Assembly: GCA_002724925.1 (NCBI GenBank)
Contig: PBQA01000013.1
Span: forward strand, 62,001 to 126,000
DNA length: 64,000 bases
Source of the DNA: Oceanospirillaceae bacterium
GTDB lineage: Bacteria > Pseudomonadota > Gammaproteobacteria > Pseudomonadales > Oceanobacteraceae
Direction: 5' to 3'
A program made the position numbers and the translations under genes. Shown piece by piece: positions 37,620 to 48,484 of the stretch; the stretch's first letter is position 1; each line of letters starts with the position of its first letter. The notes under the pieces were generated by a model that saw only the letters and a program-made list of their open reading frames with translations, was not told where the DNA came from and ran no database searches.

Positions 37620-37820
37620 GTGTCCGCAGAAGCCTGGCATACACTGGCGGTGGCCGTCAGTCTGGTGCTGATTATCGAGGGCGTTATCCCTTTTCTTTAC
37701 CCCGCACGATGGCGCCAGCTGGTGATCCGGATGGCCGAGACAGATGACCGCACCATGAGAATGATCGGGCTCTTCAGCATGTCGCTGGGGCTCATCCTGC
37801 TTTACCTGTTTAACAATTGA
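37620..37820 (+). CDS. DUF2065 small membrane protein
   Basis: A 66-residue protein with two hydrophobic helices (about 8-28 and 48-64) joined by PARWRQLVIRMAETDDRTMR. This is the YjeT/DUF2065 family found after hflC in many gammaproteobacteria. Start is GTG at 37620. Function is unknown. It is followed after ten bases by hisZ. Confidence 0.88.
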   Translation: MSAEAWHTLAVAVSLVLIIEGVIPFLYPARWRQLVIRMAETDDRTMRMIGLFSMSLGLILLYLFNN

Positions 37821-37830
37821 AGGCTGGACA

Positions 37831-38997
37831 ATGACTGGAGCTGACCGTTGGCTGCTGCCTGATGGCATTGACGAAATCTTACCGCCACAGGCGCGACGTA
37901 TAGAACAGTTACGTCGCCATCTGCTCGATTATCTCGATAATTGCGGTTATGACTTCGTTATCCCGCCGGCGCTGGAGTATCTTGATTCACTGCTGACCGG
38001 CACGGGCAAAGACCTTGATCTGCGCACGTTTAAGGTGACTGATCAGCTGTCTGGCCGCCTGATGGGGTTGAGTGCGGATACAACACCGCAGGTCGCCCGT
38101 ATCGATGCGCACAGCCTTGCACCAGAAGGTACCAGCCGCCTGAGCTATTGCCGTACTGTGTTTCACACGCGTCCGGCGTCACTGCTGGCCAGTCGCACGC
38201 CAACTCAGATTGGTGCGGAGCTGTATGGCGTAGCTGGCACCAGTGCCGATGTCGAAATCATCAGCGTGATGCTCAGCCTGTTGTCTGAAGCTGGTATCGA
38301 AGGTGTTCACCTGGACCTCGGTAATGTCGGTGTATTCCGCGCCTTAGCCGACAGTGCTGGTCTGAGTGATGAGCAGCAGAGCGAACTGTTCGACCTGCTC
38401 AAGCTTAAGTGTCAGACGGACACATTGGCGTGGGTTGAGCGTGAGCTGAGTGACAGCCGTTTAACTGAAGCATTCAGCCTGGTGGCTTCAATGCAGGGCA
38501 GTGCCAGTGCACTGACCGACAAATTTGCGCGCTTAGCTGAACTGGTGCCCGTTGCGGCGCAGCAGCTGAGCGATATGACACAGGCGATTGAAGCGCTGAT
38601 GCAGCGTTTTCCTCAGGTATCAATCACCTGTGATCTGACCGAATTACGTGGTTATGATTACCACACAGGTCTGGTATTTGCGGCCTATGTGCCGGGCTAC
38701 GGTGATGCTGTAGCTCAGGGCGGTCGCTATGATGAAACCGGTGCTGATTTCGGGCGAGCACGTCCGGCAACCGGTTTCAGTGCCGACCTTAAAGTACTGG
38801 CGGCTCTCGGTCAGCGTCAGTTTGAAGCAAAGGAAACCGTGGCCGCTCCTGCGTCGGATGATCCGTCGTTATGGCAGGCAATCACGGACTTACGGACCAA
38901 AGGATACCGTGTAGTGACCGAAGCGAATGGTGATGTTGCAGGGGCGTCTCAGCGACTGCAGCAAAACGATGGCCAGTGGATACTGGTCAGCGCCTGA
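37831..38997 (+). CDS. hisZ: ATP phosphoribosyltransferase regulatory subunit HisZ
   Basis: A catalytically inactive histidyl-tRNA synthetase paralogue that activates the short form of HisG in histidine synthesis. The 388 residues show class II synthetase motifs: TGKDLDLRTFKVTD, then LSADTTPQVARIDAHS, and LRGYDYHTGLVFAAYVPG. The C-terminal anticodon-binding domain is absent. hisG is not in the window. The order DUF2065-hisZ-purA matches Pseudomonas. Confidence 0.94.
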   Translation: MTGADRWLLPDGIDEILPPQARRIEQLRRHLLDYLDNCGYDFVIPPALEYLDSLLTGTGKDLDLRTFKVTDQLSGRLMGLSADTTPQVARIDAHSLAPEGTSRLSYCRTVFHTRPASLLASRTPTQIGAELYGVAGTSADVEIISVMLSLLSEAGIEGVHLDLGNVGVFRALADSAGLSDEQQSELFDLLKLKCQTDTLAWVERELSDSRLTEAFSLVASMQGSASALTDKFARLAELVPVAAQQLSDMTQAIEALMQRFPQVSITCDLTELRGYDYHTGLVFAAYVPGYGDAVAQGGRYDETGADFGRARPATGFSADLKVLAALGQRQFEAKETVAAPASDDPSLWQAITDLRTKGYRVVTEANGDVAGASQRLQQNDGQWILVSA

Positions 38998-39018
38998 ATT
39001 TTTAAATTTAACGACTGA

Positions 39019-40326
<1,308 letters not shown>

Positions 40327-40352
40327 TTACGATCACTTTTCGTAAGTCTCTT

Positions 40353-40377
40353 AAGACCCGCTTCGGCGGGTTTTTTA
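40353..40377 (+). terminator. Terminator of purA
   Basis: CCCGC/GCGGG with the stable loop TTCG, preceded by AAGA and followed by six T residues. Confidence 0.92.
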
Positions 40378-40736
40378 TTGCCTGACGAAAAGCTGACGAT
40401 CTGCCGGTAACTGACAAAGCCCGGTGGATCACTTATCTGTTTTCTGACGTTTTTCTATTTCGGGTTCCTGAATGTTCAAAGAGAGGAAATCGGAGCCGTC
40501 TTGTGGCCGGATAAGTCTTGCCGTTGGGACTAATAATAAAGTACTAGTTAGTATTCATAATTCGTTCCCTTGCCAGCATTGACTAGTACCTTATTCGTAT
40601 ATTTGATTATTTTTCACCCTTTTTATTTAGGCGGGCATAGTCGTTGCTCTAGTACTTTCGTCGGCAGTGACTGACACCTTTTCTTATCGCTGGCCACGAT
40701 GGCGAGCACCAATGAAGTATTAATGGGGCGATTATC
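40378..40736 (+). promoter_or_regulatory. Intergenic region with a candidate promoter and three CTAGTAC sites
   Basis: This AT-rich gap before the thioesterase gene holds GTACTAGT (40541-40548), its exact inverse complement ACTAGTAC (40582-40589), and CTAGTAC again at 40649-40655. The second copy overlaps TTGACT (40579-40584), a -35-like hexamer with TTTGAT 17 bases further (40602-40607). This looks like a regulated promoter with operators. No coding sequence was found in the gap. The regulator is not named by the sequence. Confidence 0.45.
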
Positions 40737-41195
40737 ATGCTGGATTTATACGATTATCCGATTGTTGTTGAGATACCCGTAGCATGGGGCGAAATGGACT
40801 ATTTTCACCATGTGAATAACACGGTGTACTTCCGCTACTTTGAAAGCGCGCGCGTAAAATACGTGGAAGCGATCAAAATTGAAGAATATATGGCGAAGAC
40901 GGGCATGGGGCCGATTCTTGGCAGCACCAGTGCTAAGTTCCTGGCGCCGCTTAAGTACCCAGACACCATCAGTATTGGGATAAAAAGCGTTAAGCTGGAC
41001 TCTGGCCGGATCGTTCAGGAATACGGCGTGTGGAGCCACGAGACGTCCCGTCTGGTTGCTAAAGGCGAGAGCACTATGGTCTTCTTTGATTATAAGAAAG
41101 GCCGACCGTGCGACATCCCTGAGGGCCTGCGCGAGAACATTCTGAAGTTAGAGCCATACCTGGCCGAAACTAACAAAAGTACGGAAACTGCCTGA
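40737..41195 (+). CDS. Hotdog-fold acyl-CoA thioesterase
   Basis: A 152-residue single hotdog domain of the 4-hydroxybenzoyl-CoA thioesterase/YbgC type. The catalytic region is WGEMDYFHHVNNTVYFRYFE, with the aspartate and helix of this family. It probably hydrolyses an acyl-CoA in the cytosol; chain preference cannot be read from the sequence. It stands alone, with its own regulated-looking upstream region and a terminator. Regulation by an acyl-responsive repressor is a guess. Confidence 0.85.
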   Translation: MLDLYDYPIVVEIPVAWGEMDYFHHVNNTVYFRYFESARVKYVEAIKIEEYMAKTGMGPILGSTSAKFLAPLKYPDTISIGIKSVKLDSGRIVQEYGVWSHETSRLVAKGESTMVFFDYKKGRPCDIPEGLRENILKLEPYLAETNKSTETA

Positions 41196-41211
41196 GGCAA
41201 TTTCCGCACTA

Positions 41212-41247
41212 CCGGGATGACTGTGTTTATCAGCATCCCGGCTTTTT
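41212..41247 (+). terminator. Terminator of the thioesterase gene
   Basis: CCGGGATG/CATCCCGG stem with a 14-base loop, then CTTTTT. The convergent GNAT-nitrilase gene ends just after it. Confidence 0.75.
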
Positions 41248-41257
41248 CTCTTCTTGT

Positions 41258-42781
41258 TTATTTTTTGATCACAACGTCATAGAGGTCTTTACGACGGTCT
41301 TTTAAGTTTCTGACCGAGCCTTCGTTATGCAGAATGCGTAACTTATCCATATCCAGATCCGAGAACAGCAGCATTTCGGTATTCGCTGTGGCTTCCGACA
41401 GGGTCGCATCATGCGGGAACGGGAAGTCTGACGGTGTCAGTACTGCCGACTGACCGTACTGCACATCGAGACTCTCCACTTCAGGAAGGTTACCAACGCT
41501 GCCTGCGATGACGACATAGCATTCGTTTTCAATGGCTCGGGCCTGGGCGCAGTGGCGTACACGCAGATAGCTATTCTTGGTGTCTGTCCAGAAAGGCACA
41601 AACAGAATTTCCAGGCCTTGCTCCGACATGATCCGGGACAGCTCCGGAAACTCAACGTCATAGCAGATCTGAATACCCACTCGGCCTGCGTCAGTTTCAA
41701 ATACCTGTAGTTTGTCGCCGCCTTTAATGACCCAGTCATTTTTCTCGTGCGGCGTGATATGAATTTTGCGTTGCTCATCCACCTGTCCGCTGCGGTGGCA
41801 CAGGTACGAGACGTTATAAATCGCTCCGTCGTCCATGATCGGCATCGAGCCGGTAACAATATTCGCGTTGTATTCTACTGCCATGCGCGACATGGCATCG
41901 CGGATCGGATCGGTAAAATCGGCGAGAAAACGGATGGCTTCTGTCTGAGATGTCTGCGGACCAAGCCCCATCAGCGGTGCGTTAAAAAATTCCGGGAACA
42001 CAATAAAGTCGCACTGATAGTCCGATACCGTATCGACAAAGTACTCGACCTGCTTCAGCAGCTCCTCCAGTGACTGAACGGTACGCATCTGCCACTGAAC
42101 CGCGCCCACGCGTACTGTCGTTTTGCGGAACTCAAGAACAGTATCGGTCGGCTCATACAGAATATTATTCCATTCCAGTAGCGTCGCGTAGCCAACAGAC
42201 TCAGAATCTTCCGGCAGGTACTTTTTCAGCAGACGTTTTACCTGAAAATCATTCGACAGCTGGAAAGATAAAATCGGATCGTAAATTTCTTTGGTGTCGA
42301 CCTTATGGATAAATTCCATCGGTGACATTTCTTTGCGATATGTGTGATAGCTCGGGATACGGCCACCGGCAAGAATTGCCTGGAAGTTATACTGGCGACA
42401 GAGTTCTTTACGGGCGTCGTACAGGCGTCGCCCGATACGCATACCGCGGTGCGACTTTTTAATAACAACATCAAGGCCGTACAGCGCGTCCCCGTCAGGA
42501 TTGCTGCGGATAACATCATTAGCTCCGACAATATCCTCGTACGTGTGTGGGTTGGAGAAACGCTTGTAATCCACCTGCACAGAGAGAGCAATCCCTACGA
42601 GGGTGTCACCATCAATAACGCCGATCTGGCCTTCAGGGAACTCCTCGATCAGGCGCTTAATCGTATGCTTAGGCCAGGAGCCGCCAAGCTCTGGGTAAGC
42701 TTCATCCATGAGTACTTTAATGTCGGGATACTGCTTCAGTGTCAGGTTACATAACTCAAGATGAAGACGTTCTGATGCCAT
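41258..42781 (-). CDS. Bifunctional GNAT acetyltransferase / carbon-nitrogen hydrolase
   Basis: A 507-residue fusion. The N-terminal ~210 residues are a GNAT domain (IGVIDGDTLVGIALSV, then KSHRGMRIGRRLYDARKEL, the acetyl-CoA binding loop). About residues 225-500 are a nitrilase-superfamily domain with the full Glu-Lys-Cys triad: FIVFPEFF, RKIHITPHEKNDW and IQICYDVEFPE. The fusion is known in proteobacteria and other phyla, but its substrate is not established. The two domains may act in sequence on an amine or amide. It is a single gene facing the thioesterase. Confidence 0.88.
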   Translation of the reverse strand: MASERLHLELCNLTLKQYPDIKVLMDEAYPELGGSWPKHTIKRLIEEFPEGQIGVIDGDTLVGIALSVQVDYKRFSNPHTYEDIVGANDVIRSNPDGDALYGLDVVIKKSHRGMRIGRRLYDARKELCRQYNFQAILAGGRIPSYHTYRKEMSPMEFIHKVDTKEIYDPILSFQLSNDFQVKRLLKKYLPEDSESVGYATLLEWNNILYEPTDTVLEFRKTTVRVGAVQWQMRTVQSLEELLKQVEYFVDTVSDYQCDFIVFPEFFNAPLMGLGPQTSQTEAIRFLADFTDPIRDAMSRMAVEYNANIVTGSMPIMDDGAIYNVSYLCHRSGQVDEQRKIHITPHEKNDWVIKGGDKLQVFETDAGRVGIQICYDVEFPELSRIMSEQGLEILFVPFWTDTKNSYLRVRHCAQARAIENECYVVIAGSVGNLPEVESLDVQYGQSAVLTPSDFPFPHDATLSEATANTEMLLFSDLDMDKLRILHNEGSVRNLKDRRKDLYDVVIKK

Positions 42782-43179
42782 GTATTTACTTCTCTTTCAG
42801 GAACGGAGGAAATTTCCCCTAATCTAGCAGGAATGCGGTTCTATTCAAAAATATGCTGTCGATATCCGAACCAGTGAGACCTGTTGTGGCGAAAAGGATT
42901 CAATATTTTCTGAAAACAGCGATCTGTGGTCGGGACAGTACTGACCATTAAATGTAAGAAAGAACCTCCACGCGCGCGTTACTCCTGAAGTATGTCGCTT
43001 GAATGACAGCAACAATTTGTTGCGAATAAAGTGAAGCCTTCAATGACATTGCACCAGCATGTCAGTCCACTGCGGCAGAAATAAGCTGGCCTGTCTGGAT
43101 TCTGCAGGCAGCTTCGCTGTCACAGAAACGACATTGCCTGCAGGCTTACTCAGTTCTCCAGAAACTTGGGGGACAATCC
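42782..43179. other. 398-bp divergent intergenic region with three dyads
   Basis: No gene is evident here. GCAACAATTTGTTGC (43009-43023) is a perfect 15-bp palindrome. CTGCAGGCA (43102-43110) pairs with TGCCTGCAG (43135-43143). Between those arms, CTGTCACAGAAACGACAT (43117-43134) resembles a Pho box: two 7-base units separated by four bases, the first matching CTGTCAT at six positions, the second at four. The region drives the lipoprotein gene and, on the other strand, the GNAT-nitrilase gene. Confidence 0.4.
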
Positions 43180-45210
43180 ATGAATAACTCTAAATTAATA
43201 GCTCACCTGGGCTTGTTGGCTGCCGCTGTTGCACTGACAGCCTGTGGTGGCGACAGCAACAGCAGTAGCAACAACACTGAGGCACCCGATACCAGTATCG
43301 ATACGCCAGTCGCCGAAGCACCACAGACAGAACAGCCTGAAAATGAAGATGTTGCTGAAGATGCGCGGTTCGGTGCCTTTAAAGTAGGCGTTTTGCCAGA
43401 CACTCAGGGTGGCTCCGATGCTACGGGCCAGGCGCATGTCGCGATGCACCCGATGGACGAAGTGCTGAAGCACCAGCTGGCTGCCGGTGTTGATCTGGTG
43501 ATACCCGTGGGTGACCTGACAGATAAAGGCTCAGCGGTTGAGTGGGAAGAATGGACCAGTGTTGCGCGCCCGTACAAAGAACAGGGAATGGAATTCCTGC
43601 CAGTCATGGGTAACCATGAACTTAATTACTCGTACACCACCGGTTGGATTAACGCGATGCGTGAATTCATTCCAGAAGACGCCGTGCATATGCCGGGGTA
43701 TGAGTGGGTGAACTACTACGTTATCCGCGAGAACGTACTCATGATTGGGCTGGCTTATTACAATCTGCCGCTGGCGATTAAATGGATCGAGCAGGTCGTT
43801 GAAGAAAACCGCGCCGACGTCGATCACATTGTTGTGGCCAGCCACGACGGTCTGATCGGTGCAAAATACGGTCAGACCCGCGAACAGATTGTTGAAGGCA
43901 CCAAAGACGACGATTGGGTTTATAGCGTTGCTGATGAAATTCGTGCGTTCTTTTCTGAGCACGATGTCATTTATATGCAGGGCCACGAACACCAGTATCA
44001 GCGCTCGCTGATTGCACGTGATACCGCTCAGACGTCATTCCCTTCAGGTTCCACGCCCGAAGGCGGTAACTACCGCATGAACACCTACACGCAGATTCTG
44101 TCGGGTAACGCGTCATACAAGGGCTATGAATTCCGTTACGGTGAGCGCGAACTGGTGCAGATGATTGTGTCGCAGAAAAACGCCACCATGAGCAAAGGCT
44201 CCGATCACTTTGATGTGAACTCAAGTGTTCTGGCATTTGATAACGACCGGGTGGATTACAGCTCGTTCTACGCCGAACACACGGCGCAGAATAATAATGC
44301 TGATCAGGATTTCGATGCTGACTGGCACCTGATGGATAAATTCTCGCGCACCACCAACCGCTGTGAGACGGTTGTTTATCCGAATAATATTCCGGAAGGT
44401 ACCCGCGCCGTGATGGTATTTCAGCCGATGTATGAAACGGACTTCTGTCTGGCCGACGACGGCTCTGCCGCGCGTCTGGTGGGTGGTACCAACGACACCT
44501 TCAACCGCACCGACAGCCGCACCCGCGACATGGGCTTTACGCCGGGCTTCAGCCGTGCTGAAACTCTTACTGATCTGACCCGTCTTGCTTACCAGTGGCT
44601 GTATCAGTATCACGAAAGCTGGACGCCAAACCTGAACGCCGGCCTGCGTGCGATTCCTGACGGCGAAGCCAATGAGCTGCTGATTCCGGAAGTGACCGTC
44701 GACCTGAAAGAGCACGTGACACTGAGTTGGATGCAGGCGTCTGACGACACTGCCTCTGACATTCTGATTGTGTCTGGCACACAGAACCAGACCGGCATGT
44801 ATCAGGGCGATTACGGCGAGCCGAAAAACATGCAGACCGATACCGGCCTGACCGTAAAAGACGACGACGGTAACGATTACACCAAGCCTGCGGTCACACT
44901 GCCAGCGACTGCTACCCAAAGCTGGGATATCTCAGATGCCGTTGCTGACCCTTACGCGGTTGCGTTTACTGCGTCTGCGGATCTGTCAGGCGACAGCGTG
45001 ATTCTTGCACAGAAGAGCGGTGACGACTGGCAGCCTCTGGCGGATGCCAGCTGTATCGTCGATGGCATGTGGATGCAAAGCTATGTCACAACGCCACCAG
45101 TACGTGACGGTGCCTGCGCTGAACAGCCGCTGCTGGGTTACGACAGCGACGACAATATCTGGTGGACGGTGCTGAACGAAGACGCCGAACTGGCGCTGAT
45201 CAGCCGCTAA
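43180..45210 (+). CDS. Calcineurin-like metallophosphoesterase lipoprotein
   Basis: A 676-residue exported lipoprotein. The N-terminus is a lipoprotein signal ending in the lipobox LTAC, then a Ser/Asn/Glu-rich linker to about residue 60. The metallophosphoesterase domain (about 63-300) has the metal-binding blocks GVLPDTQGG, PVGDLTDKG, MGNHELN, VVASHDG and GHEHQYQRS. The C-terminal half (about 380-676) is acidic and beta-rich with no family I can name. The protein is probably anchored in the outer membrane facing the periplasm or surface. The substrate is a phosphoester, possibly scavenged when phosphate is short. Confidence 0.85.
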   Translation: MNNSKLIAHLGLLAAAVALTACGGDSNSSSNNTEAPDTSIDTPVAEAPQTEQPENEDVAEDARFGAFKVGVLPDTQGGSDATGQAHVAMHPMDEVLKHQLAAGVDLVIPVGDLTDKGSAVEWEEWTSVARPYKEQGMEFLPVMGNHELNYSYTTGWINAMREFIPEDAVHMPGYEWVNYYVIRENVLMIGLAYYNLPLAIKWIEQVVEENRADVDHIVVASHDGLIGAKYGQTREQIVEGTKDDDWVYSVADEIRAFFSEHDVIYMQGHEHQYQRSLIARDTAQTSFPSGSTPEGGNYRMNTYTQILSGNASYKGYEFRYGERELVQMIVSQKNATMSKGSDHFDVNSSVLAFDNDRVDYSSFYAEHTAQNNNADQDFDADWHLMDKFSRTTNRCETVVYPNNIPEGTRAVMVFQPMYETDFCLADDGSAARLVGGTNDTFNRTDSRTRDMGFTPGFSRAETLTDLTRLAYQWLYQYHESWTPNLNAGLRAIPDGEANELLIPEVTVDLKEHVTLSWMQASDDTASDILIVSGTQNQTGMYQGDYGEPKNMQTDTGLTVKDDDGNDYTKPAVTLPATATQSWDISDAVADPYAVAFTASADLSGDSVILAQKSGDDWQPLADASCIVDGMWMQSYVTTPPVRDGACAEQPLLGYDSDDNIWWTVLNEDAELALISR

Positions 45211-45233
45211 TTACCGATAGATAATGGTCAATA

Positions 45234-45260
45234 GAAAGCCCCGGTTTCGGGGCTTTTTTG
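45234..45260 (+). terminator. Terminator of the metallophosphoesterase gene
   Basis: AAAGCCCCG/CGGGGCTTT stem with a short loop and six T residues. The A run before the stem could let it work on both strands, since the LysR gene ends close by in the opposite direction. Confidence 0.9.
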
Positions 45261-45285
45261 TTGTTTTTTACTTTACTATCTGGGT

Positions 45286-46158
45286 TCACTGCCCCAGATG
45301 TTCGGTCAGGTAGGTGAGTAACACGCGCACCTTTGGCGATAACTGCCGCCCCGGCGGATACAGCGCTGAGATACTCTCTTTTTCTGGCCGGTAATCGGTC
45401 AGTACTTCAATCAGTTCACCTTGCTCCAGCGCGTCCCCGACATAATGGTTGGGCAGCTGTACGATGCCTAATCCACGGCGCGCCGCGTCGCATAAGGCCT
45501 CGCCGCTGTTGCAACGCAGCCGTCCGTTGACCCGCAGAATCCGCTCCCCCTGTTCATCCCGGAAACGCCAGTAATCCAGCGTACCGACCAGGCAATTGTG
45601 ATGACGCAGCGCATCGAGGGTGTCGGGCACCCCGGCGTCGTCGAGATACGCCTGTGACGCACAGGTAAATAATTGACGACTGCCCAGCCGTCGCGCGACG
45701 AGATCGGGGGTATCGATTTTTCCCAGGCGGATGGCGATGTCGAAGTCGTCGGCGATCAGGTCCACCTTCTGGTTCGTCAGCTCACAATGAATACGGATAT
45801 CCGGATACTGCTCCAGAAACGCATTTACCACCGGCGCCAACTGGCGCTCGCCATAGGTCACAGGCGCCGTCAGCCGGATCAGGCCCTGCGGCACGCTTTG
45901 TAACTGCTGTACGGCATGTTCTGCGCCTTGCAAGGCTTCGATCAAAGGGCGGCAGGACTGATAGTAGAGCTGCCCGGCTTCGGTCAGGTGTACGCGGCGT
46001 GTCGTCCGGTACAGCAGCTTGATACCGAGGCGCTCTTCCAGCATACGTACCTGTCGGCTCACCTGCGCGGTGGATATCGCAAGCTCAGAAGCTGCTTTCG
46101 TGAAGTTCTGCGATTCTGCGACCGCGACAAACTCGTTAACGCCTTGCCAAAGGTTCAT
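45286..46158 (-). CDS. LysR-family transcriptional regulator
   Basis: A 290-residue LysR regulator with the N-terminal winged helix (NFTKAASELAISTAQVSRQV, RTTRRVHLTEAG) and a two-lobed effector domain (from about 90). I use the ATG at 46158; a TTG at 46167 would add three residues. It is divergent from frmA, with matching inverted sites in the gap, so it probably controls frmA-fghA and itself. Formaldehyde units are more often controlled by FrmR; a LysR here is less usual. The inducer is unknown. Confidence 0.9.
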   Translation of the reverse strand: MNLWQGVNEFVAVAESQNFTKAASELAISTAQVSRQVRMLEERLGIKLLYRTTRRVHLTEAGQLYYQSCRPLIEALQGAEHAVQQLQSVPQGLIRLTAPVTYGERQLAPVVNAFLEQYPDIRIHCELTNQKVDLIADDFDIAIRLGKIDTPDLVARRLGSRQLFTCASQAYLDDAGVPDTLDALRHHNCLVGTLDYWRFRDEQGERILRVNGRLRCNSGEALCDAARRGLGIVQLPNHYVGDALEQGELIEVLTDYRPEKESISALYPPGRQLSPKVRVLLTYLTEHLGQ

Positions 46159-46159
46159 T

Positions 46160-47404
<1,245 letters not shown>

Positions 47405-47420
47405 CAGAGGAATAGTCGTC

Positions 47421-48254
47421 ATGGAAAAAGTCAGCGAAAACCGTTGTTTCGATGGTCGTCAGCTGCAGTTTACGCACCGTTCGGAAGTGCTTAACTGCGA
47501 CATGCGTTTTGGCGTTTATCTGCCACCTCAGGCCGAGGTCAGAAACGTCCCTGTGCTGTACTGGCTGTCAGGCCTGACCTGTACCGACGAGAACTTTACC
47601 CATAAAGCGGGCGCACAACGTGTCGCCGCTGAACTGGGTATTGCCATTGTAATGCCGGATACCTCGCCACGTGGCGAGGGTGTGCCTGACGATGAAAATG
47701 AGGCCTACGATTTTGGCTTAGGTGCTGGGTTCTACGTGAACGCCACCGAAGCGCCGTGGTCTGAGCATTATCGTATGTATGACTACGTCGTGAACGAGTT
47801 GCCCGAACTGATTGAAGCGGAATTTCCGGTCACGGAAAAACGCGCTATCAGTGGTCATTCAATGGGTGGTCATGGTGCGATCACGATCGGGTTAAATAAC
47901 CCGGATCGCTATACCAGCATCTCGGCGTTCAGCCCGATCTGTCATCCGATGGATTGTCCGTGGGGTGAAAAAGCGTTGGGTAACTACCTGGGTCCAGATA
48001 AGTCGGCTTGGAAGAAACACGACGCCAGCGAACTGTTACGTACGGCAGAAACGCAGCTGCCTCTGCTGGTTGATCAGGGCCTTGCCGATAACTTCCTTGA
48101 AGAGCAGCTGAAGCCCGAAGCACTGGAAACCGCCGCCGCAGAATCCGGTTATGCAATGAAACTGCGCCGCCACGAAGGCTACGACCATAGCTACTTCTTT
48201 ATCTCGAGTTTTATCGATGAGCATCTCCGCTTTCATGCGAAATACCTCGGTTGA
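47421..48254 (+). CDS. fghA: S-formylglutathione hydrolase
   Basis: Releases formate and glutathione from S-formylglutathione, the product of FrmA. An esterase-D type alpha/beta hydrolase of 277 residues. The nucleophile elbow is SGHSMGGHGA near residue 148. The acid and base lie in the region DQGLADNFL and the closing GYDHSYFF. It follows frmA in one transcript and ends at a good terminator. Confidence 0.96.
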   Translation: MEKVSENRCFDGRQLQFTHRSEVLNCDMRFGVYLPPQAEVRNVPVLYWLSGLTCTDENFTHKAGAQRVAAELGIAIVMPDTSPRGEGVPDDENEAYDFGLGAGFYVNATEAPWSEHYRMYDYVVNELPELIEAEFPVTEKRAISGHSMGGHGAITIGLNNPDRYTSISAFSPICHPMDCPWGEKALGNYLGPDKSAWKKHDASELLRTAETQLPLLVDQGLADNFLEEQLKPEALETAAAESGYAMKLRRHEGYDHSYFFISSFIDEHLRFHAKYLG

Positions 48255-48300
48255 GGATTTCGCATGAACCTTCTCTGAGTGCTTTCTCAGAGCTTCTCTT

Positions 48301-48325
48301 GCCCGGCAACTGCCGGGCTTTTTTT
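48301..48325 (+). terminator. Terminator of frmA-fghA
   Basis: GCCCGGCA/TGCCGGGC with a two-base loop, or a shorter stem with a wider loop, then seven T residues. Confidence 0.88.
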
Positions 48326-48484
48326 GTACTGTTCATCTCTGTTCTCTCTGACAATTAAGAAGGGAGACAAAGTGAGTCAAGCGAAAGGCTATTGCTGGCT
48401 TCGTCCTTGTGGCGGTTGCTGCCATTGATTATCTTTCTGGCGTCTTTACTCCAATTCAGCTCAAAAAATACAAGGAATGTTGAT

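Noticed and set aside
44221-44919. 232-residue minus-strand frame inside the metallophosphoesterase gene
   Set aside because: Antisense shadow with no domain features.
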